A DNA stretch of 64,000 bases, from positions 137,121 to 201,120 of the forward strand of contig NZ_JAETWA010000042.1 in the NCBI RefSeq assembly GCF_016774335.1, written 5' to 3'. This DNA comes from Luteimonas saliphila (GTDB lineage Bacteria; Pseudomonadota; Gammaproteobacteria; Xanthomonadales; Xanthomonadaceae). A program made the translations under genes and the position numbers. Each line of letters starts with the position of its first letter. Positions within the stretch are counted from its first letter, which is position 1. Shown one piece after another: positions 63,149 to 64,000 of this stretch. Under the pieces are notes generated by a model. That model worked only from the letters and a program-made list of their open reading frames with translations. It did no database searches and was not told the origin of the DNA.

Positions 63149-64000
63149 ATGGCGGGCAGGCGCACGCCGCCGTCGCCGGGGCGCGACAGCCCCTGGGGCG
63201 CACGCGCGCCAGCCGCGGTCGGCCCGGCGCGTGACGACCGGGTCCCGGTCCGCGACAAACCCGGGGAGCTGCGCCTGTACGGGCTGAACGCGGTGCGTGC
63301 GGTGTTCGCGCGCCGGCCGCAGGCGATCCGCAAGCTCTACCTCGCGCAAGACCGCATCGCGCAGCTGCAGCCGCTGCTGAAGTGGTGCGTGGCGCAGCGC
63401 GTCGGCTACCGCGTGGTCGACGATGTCGACGAGCTGCGGCGGCTGGCGGCGAGCACGCATCACGAGGGGGTGGTCGCGGACGTGCTGCGCGAGGCGCCGC
63501 GCACGCTCGACGACTGGCTGGCCGCGCTGCCGGCGGGCCCTTGCTGCGCGCTGTGGCTCGACGGGGTCGGCAACCCGCACAACCTGGGCGCGATCCTGCG
63601 TGCGTCCGCGCATTTCGGCGTCTCGGGCTTGCTGCTGGCGGAGCGCTCGCCGCTTGCGCTCTCGGGCGCCGCCGCGCGCGTGGCCGAAGGAGGCGCGGAA
63701 GCGGTGGCCATGGTGCGCCTGGCCGACGATGCCGATGCGATCGCGCGCCTGCGCGGTGCGGGCTTCATCCTCGCCGCGACCGTGGTGCGCGACGGTGTCG
63801 ACGTGTTCGCCGCGCCGTTGCCGCAGCGGCTGGTCTACGTGCTCGGCGCCGAGGGGGAGGGCATGGACGCGTCGCTGGCGGCCGCCTGCGACCTGCGCGT
63901 GTCGATTCCCGGCACCGGTGCGGTGGAAAGCCTCAATGTCGCCGCCGCGACGGCGGTGCTGCTGGCGCAGTGGGCGCGTGCCCGGGCCGTCGGTCGCGAC
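63149..64000 (+). CDS. TrmH/SpoU-family RNA 2'-O-methyltransferase, partial
   Basis: The first 284 residues are present and the frame is still open at the window edge. An N-terminal substrate-binding domain (LYGLNAVRAVFARRPQAIRKLYLAQD) is followed by the SPOUT methyltransferase domain. Its three motifs are visible: LDGVGNPHNLGAILRASAHFGV, YVLGAEGEGMD and VSIPGTGAVESLNVAAATAVLL. It would methylate a ribose 2'-OH in rRNA or tRNA. The region before about residue 30 is Arg/Pro-rich and likely unstructured. It starts 1 bp after the AGCS stop. Confidence 0.92.
   Translation, partial: MAGRRTPPSPGRDSPWGARAPAAVGPARDDRVPVRDKPGELRLYGLNAVRAVFARRPQAIRKLYLAQDRIAQLQPLLKWCVAQRVGYRVVDDVDELRRLAASTHHEGVVADVLREAPRTLDDWLAALPAGPCCALWLDGVGNPHNLGAILRASAHFGVSGLLLAERSPLALSGAAARVAEGGAEAVAMVRLADDADAIARLRGAGFILAATVVRDGVDVFAAPLPQRLVYVLGAEGEGMDASLAAACDLRVSIPGTGAVESLNVAAATAVLLAQWARARAVGRD

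Overview
The window reads as chromosome of a very GC-rich gammaproteobacterium of the Xanthomonadaceae/Lysobacteraceae type (Luteimonas/Lysobacter-like). The gene orders leuS-lptE-holA-nadD-rsfS-rlmH and gap-pgk-pyk-class I aldolase, a sphingomonad-style TonB-dependent receptor, a DUF6289-like small secreted protein and GC-rich intergenic hairpins all point that way. This is inferred from sequence only. No tRNA, rRNA, CRISPR array, insertion sequence or prophage was seen.

Layout. 1-6.3 kb: edge of a small membrane protein, an RhlE-type DEAD-box helicase, a repeat-filled spacer, a PD40 beta-propeller protein divergent from a LytS/LytTR-type two-component pair, and a queuosine-precursor transporter. 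6.3-28 kb: a large catabolic island of two divergent operons around 14.04-14.23 kb. The leftward operon encodes an ACAD10/11-type acyl-CoA dehydrogenase, an IclR regulator, a quinone oxidoreductase-like protein, an acyl-CoA ligase, a permease, a hotdog thioesterase and a zinc alcohol dehydrogenase. The rightward operon encodes a ComB-like phosphatase, an ACAD10/11-type phosphotransferase, a FadB-like fusion, a thiolase, three acyl-CoA dehydrogenases, two SDRs and, behind a hairpin spacer, a TonB-dependent receptor. 28-36.3 kb: DUF502, a Ser/Thr kinase with a degenerate FGE domain, a DUF4442 protein, YbbN-like thioredoxin, a YcaQ-like protein, DUF998, SemiSWEET and a secreted amidohydrolase. 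36.3-43.2 kb: housekeeping run leuS, lptE, holA, nadD, rsfS, a DUF695-RraB protein and rlmH. 43.3-45.8 kb: a TonB-like protein, S1/P1 nuclease and OmpW. 46-56.3 kb: lower glycolysis genes (gap, pgk, pyk, class I aldolase) interleaved with DUF2339/DUF3999 membrane proteins, a small Cys-rich secreted protein and a GNAT. 56.6-64 kb: an RND efflux pair, a GNAT, an AGCS symporter and a TrmH-family methyltransferase cut by the window edge.

How it works together. The catabolic island looks like a complete route for a hydrophobic carboxylic acid: outer-membrane uptake, CoA activation, dehydrogenation, hydration, oxidation and thiolysis. The kinase plus ACAD10/11-like dehydrogenase pair suggests a step through a phosphorylated hydroxyacyl-CoA, as in levulinate/4-hydroxyacid catabolism. 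A phosphatase-family protein beside that kinase is unexpected. The two divergent promoters carry mirror-image pairs of 15-bp palindromes spaced 20 bp apart. These are good candidates for the binding sites of the IclR protein encoded in the leftward operon. This regulated island is the most novel part of the window.
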